Origin: Xylocopa sonorina
Lineage: Eukaryota > Arthropoda > Insecta > Hymenoptera > Apidae
NCBI RefSeq assembly: GCF_050948175.1
Contig: NC_135201.1
Span: 6,572,001-6,636,000, forward strand
Reading direction: 5' to 3'
DNA length: 64,000 nt
This document shows positions 12,561 through 26,000 of this stretch, in pieces. Positions within the stretch are counted from its first letter, which is position 1; each line of letters begins with the position of its first letter. A program made the translations under genes and the position numbers. The notes beneath the pieces are model-generated. The model was not told where the DNA came from. It saw only the letters and a list, made by a program, of their open reading frames with translations, and ran no database searches.

Positions 12561-15500
12561 CAGGTGTCAGGATGGTTAATCTGAGCCATTGGCTTCGTTT
12601 TCTTCCCTCGTAACGCTGTTTATGGCCTCCGTTCAGATATTTCCGGCTGGCGAGCGTTCGCTCTTCAACGTCAACAACGCTCTCGAATCGATGCAACTCG
12701 ACGCGGATAATCCGATCTCTCAAGACTTATTTTCGTTGGTCCCGTCTCGATTTCAGCGAACGTCCAATCACGCGTTTCGTTTCCTAAAAATCGCGAGAAG
12801 AAATGCTAAAAAACAAAGAAATGTCAATTCTTCTATATCGCCGCGAAACTTGGAAAATTCTGAACGGAAACGGAAGCATCCAAGCTGTCCAGCGTCTCTG
12901 TTTCTCGCGAACTGTTCGCGGTGAGAGTACAATGAACGCGTGATCGTAGGAGACGTTTGTCTCGCGGCAGGCGGAAGTGGCACGCGGGACAGGGCAACGG
13001 GGATCTCGTTGACGTTGAGCAACGCCTCTCTCCTTCTCTCTCGAGGGAGAGAGGCCAGCCATTCCCAAATTAAACACAGAAAATCTGCGCGGTGCGATTC
13101 TTTAAACAAACAGTAGGATGCGCCGTTGAAAAGGGCAGCGGAGACCGCCATGCTGCGTGTACGTGTGTGACTGGCCGTCTGGTGGGAGTTAGGGTGACCT
13201 AATTTTTGCGAAACAGCCGGTGCGGAGGCCTGCTGGTGGGGTGCTGGCCACCACCGATGTCGACGACACTATCGGACACGTTAATTGCGTAATAAAGTTG
13301 AACGGGTAAATTCGAAGCGGTCCACGAAAATTACCGGACGCTGGTGAATTCCTCGTATCGCGTTGCCGTTTCCTCCCCAAAGTATCGTTAACGAGACGCT
13401 TCGAAGGAAAGTAACGTACGTCACGGAAAGTCCTGGTTATCCTCCTTAGAAACGGTCTCGAAATCCAACCCGTGGCTGTACCGCGAACCAATAAACTACT
13501 AACCACGAATAGGATCAATCGTCAGTCGGCGATAATTTCACGGCGAATTGGAGGCAAGTTCAACAAACGTGCCGATCAATTGGTGAACGCCAGACTGGCC
13601 GCGCGTCATCAACAGGCAATAAGAAAATAAAGAAAACCGGCGGCGAACGGCGGCGTCGCGGTGCCCTCCACTTTTCCGGATGCTACGTTACTGTGCCACG
13701 GCGACGCTACACAGAGAATCGTTCCGTCAGTCGGGTCTCGGCCGCCGTCAACGTCAATACGACGGCGCACGAGCTCATCGTCTCGGCTCGGAAGCACCGA
13801 GCCTCCTCGCGGTACGGAAACCACTCGACCACCCTCTTCCTGTCGTCCTCTTCGTTTCCCATCTTACGTTAAACAGATCCCCATCGTGACTGCCGTTCAG
13901 TCAGCGACTCAGGCCACCCCGTAACAACCCTTAACTGTCAGGCGTCCTACCAGTTGGTCGGGGTGTCGTCGAGAACCTCTGGATCTGTGTCTGTGTGTCT
14001 GTGCCGGGTCCTAGGGGCAGTTTCCGATCGGGCCAGGTGCTCTGCGCCAGGATTACCCCGGTTTAGTGGCCGTGCAACCATCTCTGCGTGCAAAGTGGGG
14101 TGAAAGGACGCGACAGCCCGTTCGATAGGACTCAGGTAGCCTTCCGCGCCAAGGAAAATGCGAGGGAATGCGGATGCGGCGGTGATTTCCGCCTCTGCGA
14201 TGCTGCCTCCGTCGCTGGCGATACTTTCAGCCTGGTCTCCATTCTGGACCGTAGGCAGGACCGATTTTCGATGCTCTCGATGAGTCTGGTAGTGAATTTT
14301 TCGCCATCCCTTGGTGTATCCGTTGCAATAGTTGCGTTTATCGTTGGTTTCTTTTTTTCGAGGGGGTTGAAGTTGTCGAGTGAATATCTGGCTCGTGGGG
14401 TGCGGGTTCGAGTTTCGAAATTAAGAGGCTGTTGCTGTTCCGCTGGAATTTTGTATGGAGAGCGGTGTTCGGGTGGCTGTTTCCCGCTTTTGGAGCAGTA
14501 GAGAATGGTTTTATCGATGCTAGGAACGTACATACCCGGTGGCCTTCGTGCACGTGGCGACTGTTTCATTCCCCCGATTCTACTCATTTCGTAGCGAATT
14601 TATTTTCAGCAATCGTGCAGAGAAAGCTTTCGTATCGCGCAGCTTCGATTTACGCGCGAGTCAGTACAGGATCGAGCCGTCTGATAACTTATTACAGCAG
14701 TATCGAACTCAATTTTTCGTCGCTTCACAGCTACAAGCTACAATACTGTCCACACTATCAAACGTTCTCGAACCTCCCCCAAAGCAACCCCTAATTCATC
14801 ATTCTAATCCCGCGGAGCACAAAAGGACCCGCTTTCAGACACACAAACACTCGTGCCACCCCCGAAACTCGCACCATTCGCTCCGCACCCCTTTCAGCGT
14901 CCATCTAACCGCCCTCGATCCCCAATTTCCGACCCTCTCAGTGCGCGATCGTTACGGAAGTGCGCGTGGTGCATCAGTGTGGCATTTCTTGTGACCAGAT
15001 GCAGTGGCCAGGCCCGCGTCCTCTGGGACTACGCGCTCTCGCGTCCTGGTGAACCAGCCGGAAAACGGAGGCAGGCCTGCGGCAGCCAGTAAGCCGGCAG
15101 AAAGAAATCGAACGATCCGCGATCTCCACGGGGGTTGCGCGACCGTGTGACCTGCAACCTGTTGTCCGTTGCCCACGGCCGCCAACTTTCCCATGCGAGC
15201 GCGGCCGTGCGTGACGCGAGCCATCCTCGAGCGATGATTGCCAGTGATTTTCGTTTCAGAGGGTGGTTTACTCGGTTCGAGGGGTTCGCTGTTTTGGGCT
15301 AGCGAGCTGGGTGTGCCAGCAACGTGCACTGGGGTATGCTTGTTGACAATGGATAGCGTTGATTCGCTCGCGATGCTCTCAGGGTTCTCTCAGGGGTGGT
15401 GCGGAATTATTCTTGTCCCTGGCAAGTTTTTAACTTGCGTCTAAAGTGGAACGAATCGCGATTGGACACTCGTTGCAACGTTATCGAGAATCCTTTGGCG

Positions 15501-18160
15501 ATTCGAAGTATTCGAAGGAATTACTTGGAAGCATTCAGAGTTGCTTGTTTCGAGGTTCGAGAAAGTTATTCGATTTTCGTCTCGTCTATTTGGACCGCGA
15601 TGACGGGACGTCATCGGAGGCATAGTAAACTAGAGTGGAGTCAATGTTTGGAATTGGGTGCAGCGACTTGAAGTTCCCACGGAATTGGCTCGCTGACGCA
15701 GTGAAATAAAAGCGTGCCTAGTCAGCCGAATCCCAGCGGAGTCACGGGAAGTTCGTGGTCGGACTCAAAGTCAGAGAAACTGTGTCGCGAAACTTTTCGC
15801 GTGCCGGGTAACGCATTGCAAAATTTAATCACGAGTTCATCGACTAAAATAGCTGCACTGTGACACGGTGCTTTTCAGAAAAATGGTTCACTAGCTTCCA
15901 GAATCGAAGAGGGAAAATTCGAGTTTCTTTCTCTCCAAAAATTAAGAAATTCGAGTTACTATCTCAAAAATTCTAGTTCATACAAGTTGCGATCGCAATA
16001 ACACGAGTACGTTCACCGAATAATACACTCGAACCGCTCAGTATTGGATAATGAATCATGGCAACATTGTCGAAGCACTCTTTCAGTCAAACGTTGGGTA
16101 AGAGAGCGGCACAAAGACGAAAACCTCGACAATGCTCCTTTCCGCGAGAGTTCCGGCAGCTCTTGAAGCAACAATAATCTGTTTCTTCGCGTTCGAGCGA
16201 GCATTATCGAAAACAATCGCCACGAGAAGTTATGATTCGCTCGAATCGCGTCACGCACCGCGCGATCCGGCAAAGAAGCAACGAGCAAGAGGAAGAAGGA
16301 GACGAGTTGCCTCTGATTCGCTTCTGAACCGCGCTTTTTCCGTTTCGTCCAAGTTTCGAAACTTGATCGAGCCCTCGAAATCCGTACGATCGTGTTTTGT
16401 AGTTGTTTTCGAAGAAATACCACCCAGGAAAGTGCAAGAGTCGTGGCAAACAAAATCTGATGGAATTATTTCAGGATCCGTGTTACGATCCGTGAAACAA
16501 GTAGAACAGGAGTATCTATGGTCAGACGAAAGGAACCTTTCGAGCGAAAGTTTAGCTCCCGTGGCAATCGATATCGCGGGATATCATTTTTTGCCACGCG
16601 TTACATTTCTTTTTGTTGAAAAAATGCATTCGCATCGAGGAATTAAAAGGAGGTGAGGGGGGATGGGGAACAAGGGAGTCGAAAAAATGAGAAAAAATCC
16701 GAGAGGATTTATCGTGCTATTCGACCATAAATCATTTATGGTCGAACGAACGAAAAGTCCGTTTAGTTCGATGGAAAAACCTGAACCGGAAGTCGGATGC
16801 TTTCATCAGCTTCCGTTCAGCTTCGCCGCTGTTCGAGCTTCCTTTTCGATTCATTAACGAGCGGAGTCGCGAAATTTATTCGACGACGGACAAAAAAAAA
16901 TGTACAGACGAGCAACGACGCGATTCATTTGACAGTAACTCGATCAAATTGTCCGATGGATTATAAATTCTCGTTTCGAATTAGAAAAATCGCGGTTGAG
17001 TTTCGTTTCTCACGGTTCGACGTAAACAAAAGGTTCATCGTTCCGGAGGATAAGATTGTTTTTGGCGCAGCTTCCGATATGTGACTTTATTATCACGCGT
17101 ACGCTCCTGTCATCAATTACGAGGGGTTCGATGATTGTGCCCACGGGCAGTCATCGATTGTCAACGCAGACCCTCGGGCATCTGTCAATTAATTACACCG
17201 GATGGTCAACGGTGCGTTGGAAAATAAAATTATCCGCACCCCTCGAAGGAGACTCTCAATGAACCCTTAATTGGTACTTGTTCTTCTGTCTTTGAACAAT
17301 TTTTCGCGACGCTAAAGAGAGTGACAGCGTGCAATTAACAATTGCTAAGAAAGTGCGAGAAAAATGGACTACGATGACCATCGTCTCTCGTAAAAGGTAC
17401 GACGTTTCTCGTTTGTTTAGTTTATCGAAAACGCTTGAACGAGAAGAAAAGCGTCGCGCGTTTAATTGCAAACGGTTTTCGTCGAACAGCTACGAAGTCT
17501 TAATTAAGCGAACCTGAATACGTATTCTTTTGCCGCCAGTTTCGCGTTTGATAATGCAACGAGGAAGGGAATGTAACAACAACCATCCGTCCAAGAGTGG
17601 ACGGGCACGTAACGCGAATTAAACCATTTCCGCGGTGGATTAAGACTGATGGGCCAGCCTTTGCCAAGGTATTTATTTCTCTGCCCGAGTCTGACCATTA
17701 ATGCGTCTCCTCCACTTGTTCCAACTAATTTCGGTTTTCACAGTGAAACTTTCGCTCTCTCTATCTCGAATTTTTTACTCGAGCTACTTAAATCGATGAA
17801 TCTTTGAGGCAGGAAGGACGTTCGATTCACTCAGCGTCTTTAAAATTCAAAAAGGATAGCGAGCATACAATTCCTTGGTAATTAAGTTCGCAGAGAGGGA
17901 TCGAGAGCGATTGACTCGCGAAACTCTTCGTTTCCGGTTAGCCTGACTCGAGAGAGGAATTAATATTAGCCGTAAAATGGCTGGGACGGGTAAACGGCGA
18001 ACTGGTATACAAATTAATTAATTATACGAGCACGGTTAACGGGCACAGACGAGGCAGCCCCTCGAAGACAGTTCGAGGATGAATATTTCGATGTCCGCGT
18101 GGTAATTATCGTCTCGTTAATTCGGACCTTGGCATTGACCAATCGGCGTGGCCTGCGACG

Positions 18161-18173
18161 TGAACTTTGACCT
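18161..18173 (-). promoter_or_regulatory. DR1 nuclear-receptor element
   Basis: On the minus strand it reads AGGTCAAAGTTCA: two AGGTCA-type half sites separated by one base, matching DR1 sites bound by HNF4 and RXR/ultraspiracle families. It is a sequence match only, in otherwise featureless noncoding DNA upstream of the dunce coding exons. Confidence 0.35.
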
Positions 18174-21100
18174 GACCCCGTGGCTACAGTTAATTTCTGT
18201 CGCATCCGGGGCGATTATTCGATCTACAGGTGACACCGGTTAGATTAACTCCGACTGTTTGAACTTTGCTTTACCGGATATTATTTATAAATATCGACGA
18301 GAATTGTACAACGTAAAAATTCAATCGAAGCATCTCTGGAAAAAGGTATAAACACGGAATATCGGTGAACATCCGTCGGAATTGGAACGCGATACGATAG
18401 ACACGCTCGCGGAGCGCCGCGAATAAAATCTGTTTCATCGATTAATTATTTCGAGCGCGATGAAAATTGCTGGTGAAAATCGTTTCCGCGGATGGACGAG
18501 AAAAAATCATCTCGTCGCACTCCCCGCGATCTTGTTTACCGTTATCAGCGTTTTAACACGGTTATCGATACTCGAGAAGAAGATTGCCGCCTGAGATCGA
18601 TCGGTATTCGCCGGTCGAGTGGCGGCGCGGGCTTTCGTTTAAAGAGAAATTAATCAGCAGCCTATCGGACCGGCGGATTATTGGCTACGAGAGAAGGCTC
18701 GAAGAAGAAAGTGTCACTTAATGACGTAACCTAATTTCCTGTTTATTCGATACGTGGAAGCCTTTAATCGGATTCTCAGGAAAATAGAATTCCCCCAGGG
18801 AAGCCCAGTCTTTCCGTCCCGTGGCTCTCACGAGGAATCGGTTCTATTTCAAGCGCCCATGGAAAATCAAATACACACCGGCGAACTCCATTTTTCCGCG
18901 TTTCCGGCTGTTTGCTCCCGCGGCTGTATAAAATGTTGTATTTCATAAATCCTCTGTTGTTTCTACGTTTAAATTTAAATCCTCGCATTGTCTAAAACAT
19001 TTCCACTGTCCCGTGACGTTATCAATGGAAATTTAATTGGAAATTTTATTCGCCTCCTCTCACGGTTCTTAATTCATAATGCGACCCGTAAATAATCGAA
19101 GCATTGTGTTTTTCGTTGCCTGAATTCAAATATCGCGACGTTTCACCTCGTTGGACGTAGGGGATAATTTACGAGACCTTTTACGAGATCGCGTTAACGT
19201 GCTTGTTCTAACAGAATCGTATCAATTATTGCCCTTGTACTTTAAGAAGTTATTACTTTTTTTTTTTATCAGTGTCGCTATATTTCCTTATTCGTTAAGC
19301 TTGAAGCGTTTCCTCGCTTTTAAACAAATGTAAAGATAAGCGGATCCACGCTTGAAAATTCTTTCGTTCGACGTTATTCCACTTCAAGGCGAACGTTCAC
19401 GGTCCACGAGGGCTCTTCAAGTTTTTCAATGAAATTTCGTGTTTCTCGACAAAATTTCTCGATTCTTGAGGGTCCTTCACCCTTCGCGGATCCAATTTCC
19501 TGGCGCCTCTCGATGTTTATTTCTTTTTTTTTTCTCACTCGCCGACAAAATTGAAGAATTTCCACGGTGCGGCGAGGGTGGGGCAGGGTCGCGACGGGTG
19601 ATAGAGAAACCGCAGCCAATCACGATCTAAAAAGAGCTTTCCCGGCAATTTGCTGACTAATGGTTAATAGAAACCAGCGTAGATTGCGAGAAAATTAAAA
19701 AATTTCAGCCTCGACTCTCGGCTGATTGCTTCGGTTCGTCAGCTCGTCGCTCGTTTATGTTATTTTTTAGTCGTGATTACAACGGTCACGTCGCCTTGTC
19801 TTTCGTCACGAAATTGAAACATGGATTCTCTATTTTTATAGTTAACTCGTTGCTTGATAATTAGAAAAATTCTTGTAAAAGAAAAAGAAGGGAATATTTA
19901 CTACAATCAGTTCTCGTAACGACATTGTCGAACGTAACACGACGCAACAGCTCGTTTTGAAAATCATTTCTGCTAATGGAACAATCTATTGACAATTGTA
20001 CGGGCACGAGACAAAGGGAGTACTTTACACGAATGCATTTTGAAAATTATTCGAGCGTACGAAACAAGGCCAGTCTCATTTAAAGCGATGGAATTATCAT
20101 AACGCGGAAAACGAATTTTCGAAATGATTTCGAGCACGCGTATCGAGCATGGCAATTTCATTTTAATAAATCGCAGTGGTAGAACGGCGAAAATGATTCG
20201 ACCGTTGAAAGAGATAAACAAATCGTCGGCAAATATTCATTCGGGTGACTCGTTGGACTTCCACGTAATACTCGATGCTCTTTCGAACAGGAAATCGAGC
20301 CGTTCCGCCCGTGAATTCGATATTAGCCGGCGAGAAATCGATCTACGAGAAGCCACTTACGACATTCGAGTAGATTTTCTCTAAGAAGTTTCCGAGGAAA
20401 TTGAAAATCTCGCTTGCGCGTAGCTCAAAATGTTACAAGACCGTGGCTCCGCAATTTTCGAACTGATTCGTGTCAACGATGTCTAACGCAATAAAATAAA
20501 ATCAAATACGAGTCTCTATCAACAATTCATTTGAAATTAAAAGAGAACCGAATCTTTTTTGGTCGATAGTTAAACAGAAAAAAGTCGCAGAAATTTGGAA
20601 GATGCGAATCACTTTTGGCAACTCGTCTCCCCGTTTCTCTCTCCCTCGTCACCCCCATTTACCCCCTGACAGATCGAATTTTCCATAGAGCGGATGCTTT
20701 CGCGTCGTTAGCGACGAGAGCTGCGCGTCCTTTCACCGTCGACAATCAGAACTGTGTTCCTCCACACGAGAAACACGACGGAGATCCTCGAGAACAGATC
20801 CGGGTCGCCATCAGTCCGCACCAATCGTCGCTTTTTACGCACGTTTTCTACACAATCCTGTGCCAAATTAGTCGAACTATCTGCCCCGAGGGATGCTCGA
20901 TCTGCCCAAGAACATCGTTAACGGATGCTCTCCTCAATTTCGGCTACTAAAGGGTTCTGAACAGAACTCGAGTGAGATCCTGTACATGGCCAGTCGATGG
21001 AACTGAGCTTTCAAGCGAAGAAACGGAACAGAGGCAAGCCTGGACCAACCAGACCAACAGCCAAAGCATCCTCGATTACTCCTCAGTCACTCTGAGAGTA

Positions 21101-22654
21101 AATAGCAAGAGGATCGACCCGAGTATCGATATTAAAGAAGCATGTCGTGCTTAATCGCGTCAATTGGCTCTGGTTCTCTTATTCCAACCGGTACCTCGCG
21201 TCTCCCAGTCGAAATGAGAAGAGAATCGTACGCGTGAGTAGTGCTCGAGGTGTGTTCGGTGTGGGACGACGGATCGAGGGCCTCGTTGGATCCTGATGGT
21301 GGTTGTGAAACTGGAGAACGAGACAGAGGCGGACCTATCTCCGTTCCGTGGTGTGTGTTTCTAAAAATTAGCGTTAAACAGGTTTCGTAGATGACTCGCA
21401 GTGAGATCGGTGTCCTAGTCGACGCGCGAGACGTTTGAGAATTCCCCGCCATCCCGAATTAACAGAAAGAAGAATAGTAGTCGGGCGTTTTCGCGCACCA
21501 GTCGATGTAGAATTATCCTGCGAGGGTGTTCGAGTTCTTCGGTGGCTGTAGTTCCTGCACGAAGTTCGATATACGCATTGGAATCAACCCCGAGGACGAC
21601 GAGAGTGTGCTCGCATTGGTCTGTTTAGAGGGTGGCGAGAGCAAGGTCTGAGGAATCTTCGAAACTCTCTAGCATCTTCATCAAAACCTCAAGCGGAATC
21701 ATTGAAATTTTGTACGTGACTAGCGATCAAAGGCCTACGGATCAATCTTCACCTTCGCCGCTTCATACTTCAAACACTCTCGCCTTAATCGTTTGATAAG
21801 AACCGAGGTACCATTAGAGGATCTTCCTCGAAGATTATTAAGGGAATCGCTGTTATTTCCTGCGAGAGGAGGAAACGGGAGGTTGTCTCGCGAGCTCGAG
21901 AACGAGCTTCCGCTAACTTCGACGATAGCCACCTTCAGAGGATCCTTCAACGGTGTCGAGGCAGTAACCGCGGCTAGGTTGGATCCCTTTCGCGTACTCG
22001 AATCACTCGCAGGGACTCCTACGCCTTATCAGCCCTAATCTGGCGCTATGAAAGCTTCCTAGAATCATTCCAGACTTTTCATCTGGAGCGAAATCGGAGG
22101 GTTTCTAGAACTACCACCCGGAGGGTGCCCAAGGAAGTATCTCAAAGAGCCTAAACCGTAAATCTTAAATCTCAAGATACTCTGTCAATGTAATCGGACC
22201 AGGAGATCGACTCTCTTAAACACCATTGAATAAAGAAACTTTTTACGCTCGATACCTGGGGACCTATAAAACCCTAGGTCCACATTCGTAAACTGCGGAG
22301 GACCTAAGAGAACGACATTCGATCGCCAATACCAAACCAGATCTCGCGTTGCGAGAGGAAGAATCGTAATCGAATGTACTCTGATCACCTAGTTGGACTA
22401 GCGACTCCTCGCACTGGGTCCCTGAAAGGTCTAGCCTAATCTAACTCTGCCTTTGTAGCCCCGGAAATAGGAAGAGACTGGCCAACGGACCACCAAGAGC
22501 AGGTCTAATCTCAGACCATAGGTGGACAGAAGCTACAATGTAGCCCGTTGGAAACGGGTCGAACAGCGTTGGTGATCAGTCGAGGTGATCGAAAGGGGAC
22601 CTGGAAGAGCCTGGTGAAGCCGGACCTGGATGTTTTGACGTTGAGTGGCGCTAG

Positions 22655-23055
22655 GGTGCCGAGGTGGGGGGCGCGTGGTCTTGCTGCCTGCCGTGCGCCA
22701 GTGGCGGCGGGGGTGGGGGTGGTGCAGCTGTCTCGGGGGCCACCCCCGAGGCCAAGAAGGGCTCCACCGGCCACAAGTGCCAGCAGCAACAGCGGCCAAG
22801 TCAGCAGCAGCTGCTCCAGCAACAGGAGAAGGATCAACAGCAACCGAAGAAGGTGTCCGTGGTGAAGGCGAACGAGTTAGCGCCTTTGAGCAACCTCGAC
22901 GAGGACCTGGACGAGCTCGAGGATGAGAAGGGGGCCGAGCAGAGGCCGGAGGAGGAGGACTATTCGAAGGAGGGTAGCGCTCAGCATCGCTTGAGCCCCA
23001 GGCTGCACGACATCGAGGAGGAGGACGATGAGGACGGCCGCAACACCAAGGAGAG
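22655..23055 (+). CDS. dnc: dunce (PDE4): candidate N-terminal acidic, Gln-rich exon
   Basis: This exon would give the variable N-terminal arm of a cAMP-specific phosphodiesterase. The frame, open from 22655, shows a Gly run, a Gln-rich block (CQQQQ, QQQLLQQQ), a Lys-rich patch (PKKVSVVKANE) and long Glu/Asp stretches. It has no ATG after the upstream stop at 22652, so translation must start in an earlier exon. Possible acceptors are the AG before 22655, before 22664 or, with the best pyrimidine tract, before 22702; the third removes a WSCCLPC segment. The donor GAG AG|GTCAGT leaves two codon bases, and the next exon supplies the third (AG|G). The tie to dunce rests on this phase match, strand and order. 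The donor lacks a purine at +3, and another gene is possible. Confidence 0.5.
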
Positions 23056-26000
23056 GTCAGTCCGCCGGGTGTTAGAGGCGCCTCGACAGGTCTGGGTGCG
23101 TTTCTTTGATCTCGCGTGCCACTCGCCATTTCAGTTCGGTTTCAACCGTTGCTCTTTGAACGAGCTCTGGAGTTCTGCTGCTTCGAGTTGTTCGCGGTAA
23201 TGAAATTGATTCGATTGCGCGGTTGTTATCGTTACTAATAAGAGTAATGGGACGAGCACGCGAACCGTTCGATGGAGAGCAAGAGTGTCCGCGCGCGCTG
23301 CTCTATAATTTCAGCTATATTAATTAAATTTGTCATTTCTAAATATTGCGATCGCGCTATGTAATCTTCGTAGGAGCGGTCGAGCGTTGCCAGCAATCGC
23401 GCGAGGAAAGTAATTATCCGGGGATTGTAATTAATTGTCGCGCGAACTAGTCGACGAAATACGGATGTCCATCGAACCTGGAGGAACGAAATCGCAGTCG
23501 TCACCGTCGAACGTTTCAGACATCTGTTGCTGCGATAACCGTCTTTAGGTGGACGAACTTTCCCTTTTGGGTCATACGTGTCTGAGAGCTCGTCTCCTTT
23601 TACAAGGTTTCCTTTCAACTTCCCCTGTTCTCCGCTGACCCCAAGCGAAAGAATGGAAATTACTCCTCGCGTTTTCTCCCTCTTTTTGCCATTTCCACGC
23701 TCTACCACGCGAATCATAACGATCAACTCGCTTTCAACCGATCCAAACTACTCTTCGCGCGTTTCTTTCCTCCCTTCGATCAACTGCACACCGAGAGTTT
23801 CATTTCATCCCTATCTGGACACAGACAATTGGAGAGATAGCCGGAACACCAGAGGGAAAAGAACTCGATCGCTTTCCAGCATCGATTACACGGATTTCCA
23901 TTATTGGCTGGACTCGGTGTCGTTAATTTCTAGACGCGTGTTAGCCGCTCCACGTGCACGACAAATCGACACGCGTAAAGCTTTAACGATCTGTCGGCTC
24001 CCGTCGGGCCAATCGAGCCTCGTGGCGACACAAGCGATTCAATCTGCGAGGAATCGTAACCCAATCGGCTTCTGCTCCGCGATATAGACGTCTTTACGTA
24101 ATTCTCGATCAGACTGGCGCCCTTCGGGACATCTGGCATCCCTTCGCTATCTCAAAAAGTAATTTGCTGACACCTTTTCAGAGCTCGACTCGGGGAACAG
24201 CGGTACCGCCAGATTGGGTTATGCTATTATTGAAGTCTATGCGCTGTAGTAGCTGGAATGCTATGCTACCAAGGCAATTCTGAAGAGATATGGCTATTTG
24301 ATAGTTAGAAAGGGAGCGTTCCAGAATTTTAGGGGTGTGTCGGATTACTTATTGGAGGATTTAGGGTGCAGGTTATAGGTGGCTCGATTCTTGTCTCGAA
24401 TTAACCTGTAAAGTCTTTAAACGTGGCAAGCAAGACTCAACAAGGCTTTCTCACGGAAGTACAGTATCAGAGAAAAAATTAGATCAGTCTGAAACATTTA
24501 CAACCTTGCTTTACGAGACTCCGCTCAGTCTCACTCGAAGTAGCTGCGAAACTCGCCCCAGACTGGTTTCCTTCGGCACCCTAGTTCATTTCCTACAGAT
24601 TTCCCTCCCTTTCTTTCTCCTTACACACCGTGGTGCTGGTGCACCTCCGAAATGATTGGGAAAATGGAACGCGCGTCGAGTTACGAGAAGATGGATACCA
24701 GCGATGGGTGCTGGGGGAAGAACGATGGACGGTCGATGGCACTTGCCACCCCTCAATTAAGGGTCACAGCGGCGAATTCCAACGAATGGAGCTCTCTCTC
24801 TCTCTCGCTCTCTTCGGTTCCACGCTCGCGACGGAAAGCAATTTTTGTCCCTTATGAAACACGTTTGACGTTTCAGGGGGCGAACTTTTGGGGTGTCGAG
24901 TCGGAGGATGAAATTCTTCCAAGAATTCCTCGAGTCCCGTGGATATCTGCGCGCCATTGACTCGCGTGTGCGATGAATTATTTAGTGCTTGCTCTTGGGT
25001 CGAGCCAGTGGGATTAATCTAGCAGGGTGAATAAAGGATTTCTGAATTTGTAGGACGTTTTATCGAAAGAGAATCCAGTCGATTGTTTCCCTTTGTCCGG
25101 GGATGATTTTCTTTATGGGACCAGTCGCTCTTTGGTAAGAAAACACGTTCAGCGTGTCACGCCCTCTCCATCTTCTTGCAACCGCTGTCGTTTGTCACTG
25201 AATTATCTATGAATGTCAAAATTTCCTGAGTCGCGAAGTCCACGGAGGGGTACGAGTCCTGCGGAAGGCTTCATCTACCGGAAGAAAACGCGCTCCGGAA
25301 AGAGAAATGAATATTAGCGGCAGAGAGGAGGCTCGAGAGAGGGAAAAAAGCAGAGTTCGAGGGAAGTGGACGAAGTGGCACGAAATTAAAGGAGAGAAAG
25401 CTCGAGGAAGCCAAATAGAGTCAGAGATTGCAATCTGTTTCCCGGATATTGCAAATTTTCCTACGACGCATATGACTTACGTGTTCCACAGGCTCGCGCG
25501 TGTCCAGTTGAAGATCGCAGATAAAAATAATAGCAGCGACTTGCGTCTGGTTCTCAGGTCTTGTAAAATTCTCAGAGCGCTCGAAATCGAGTTCGACGCC
25601 AGTCTTCAATCCCTTGGCATAGCTAATGTTCTATTTTCTGTCTCGTATATCCCGTTTTTTGAATACGTCTTTGAGTCGAGTTCGCGACACTCGGAGGAGC
25701 TCGAGAGAAGTTTTAGATCCCTCAAAGGGAACGACGAGACACGTGGGAACGTCTCAAGGAAATTCTCGAGTGTTCTATGAATTGTATCGATAGCAATGGA
25801 TTGGAAGCGATCGTCTTAGTATCGGGAACTGCTTCGCTAATAATAACGCTATTCCATCGAACATAATTTCGAGATTCCCTGAAACAGTATTCAGCTCGTC
25901 TCTAAATCTACTTCATTTACAAAAATCGAATTGATCGGATGGAACTTCGATCAGTTCCAAACATCGATAGCTCAACAACCCTTTGATTAGCATATCGTAA

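Larger units (their letters stand above)
10505..22654. other. Noncoding stretch with CpG-rich segments
   Basis: No exon is supported. The parts at about 12.9-14.2 kb and 14.8-15.3 kb are CpG- and GC-rich and have initiator-like TCAGTC (around 13897), so they may be 5' untranslated or promoter DNA, but no good donor follows. A 174-codon ATG frame at 16132-16656 is opposed by long minus-strand frames and has no splice context. The rest shows nothing recognisable. Confidence 0.4.

Noticed and set aside
16132..16656. 174-codon ATG-led + frame
   Set aside because: Opposed by a 146-codon minus frame over the same CpG-rich DNA; no promoter, poly(A) signal or repeat of recognisable motifs. Not excluded, only unsupported.
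22548..23129. Long overlapping frames in both strands around 22.5-23.1 kb (Arg/Pro-rich and Leu-rich)
   Set aside because: Shadows of the acidic Gln-rich + strand exon in GC-rich sequence.
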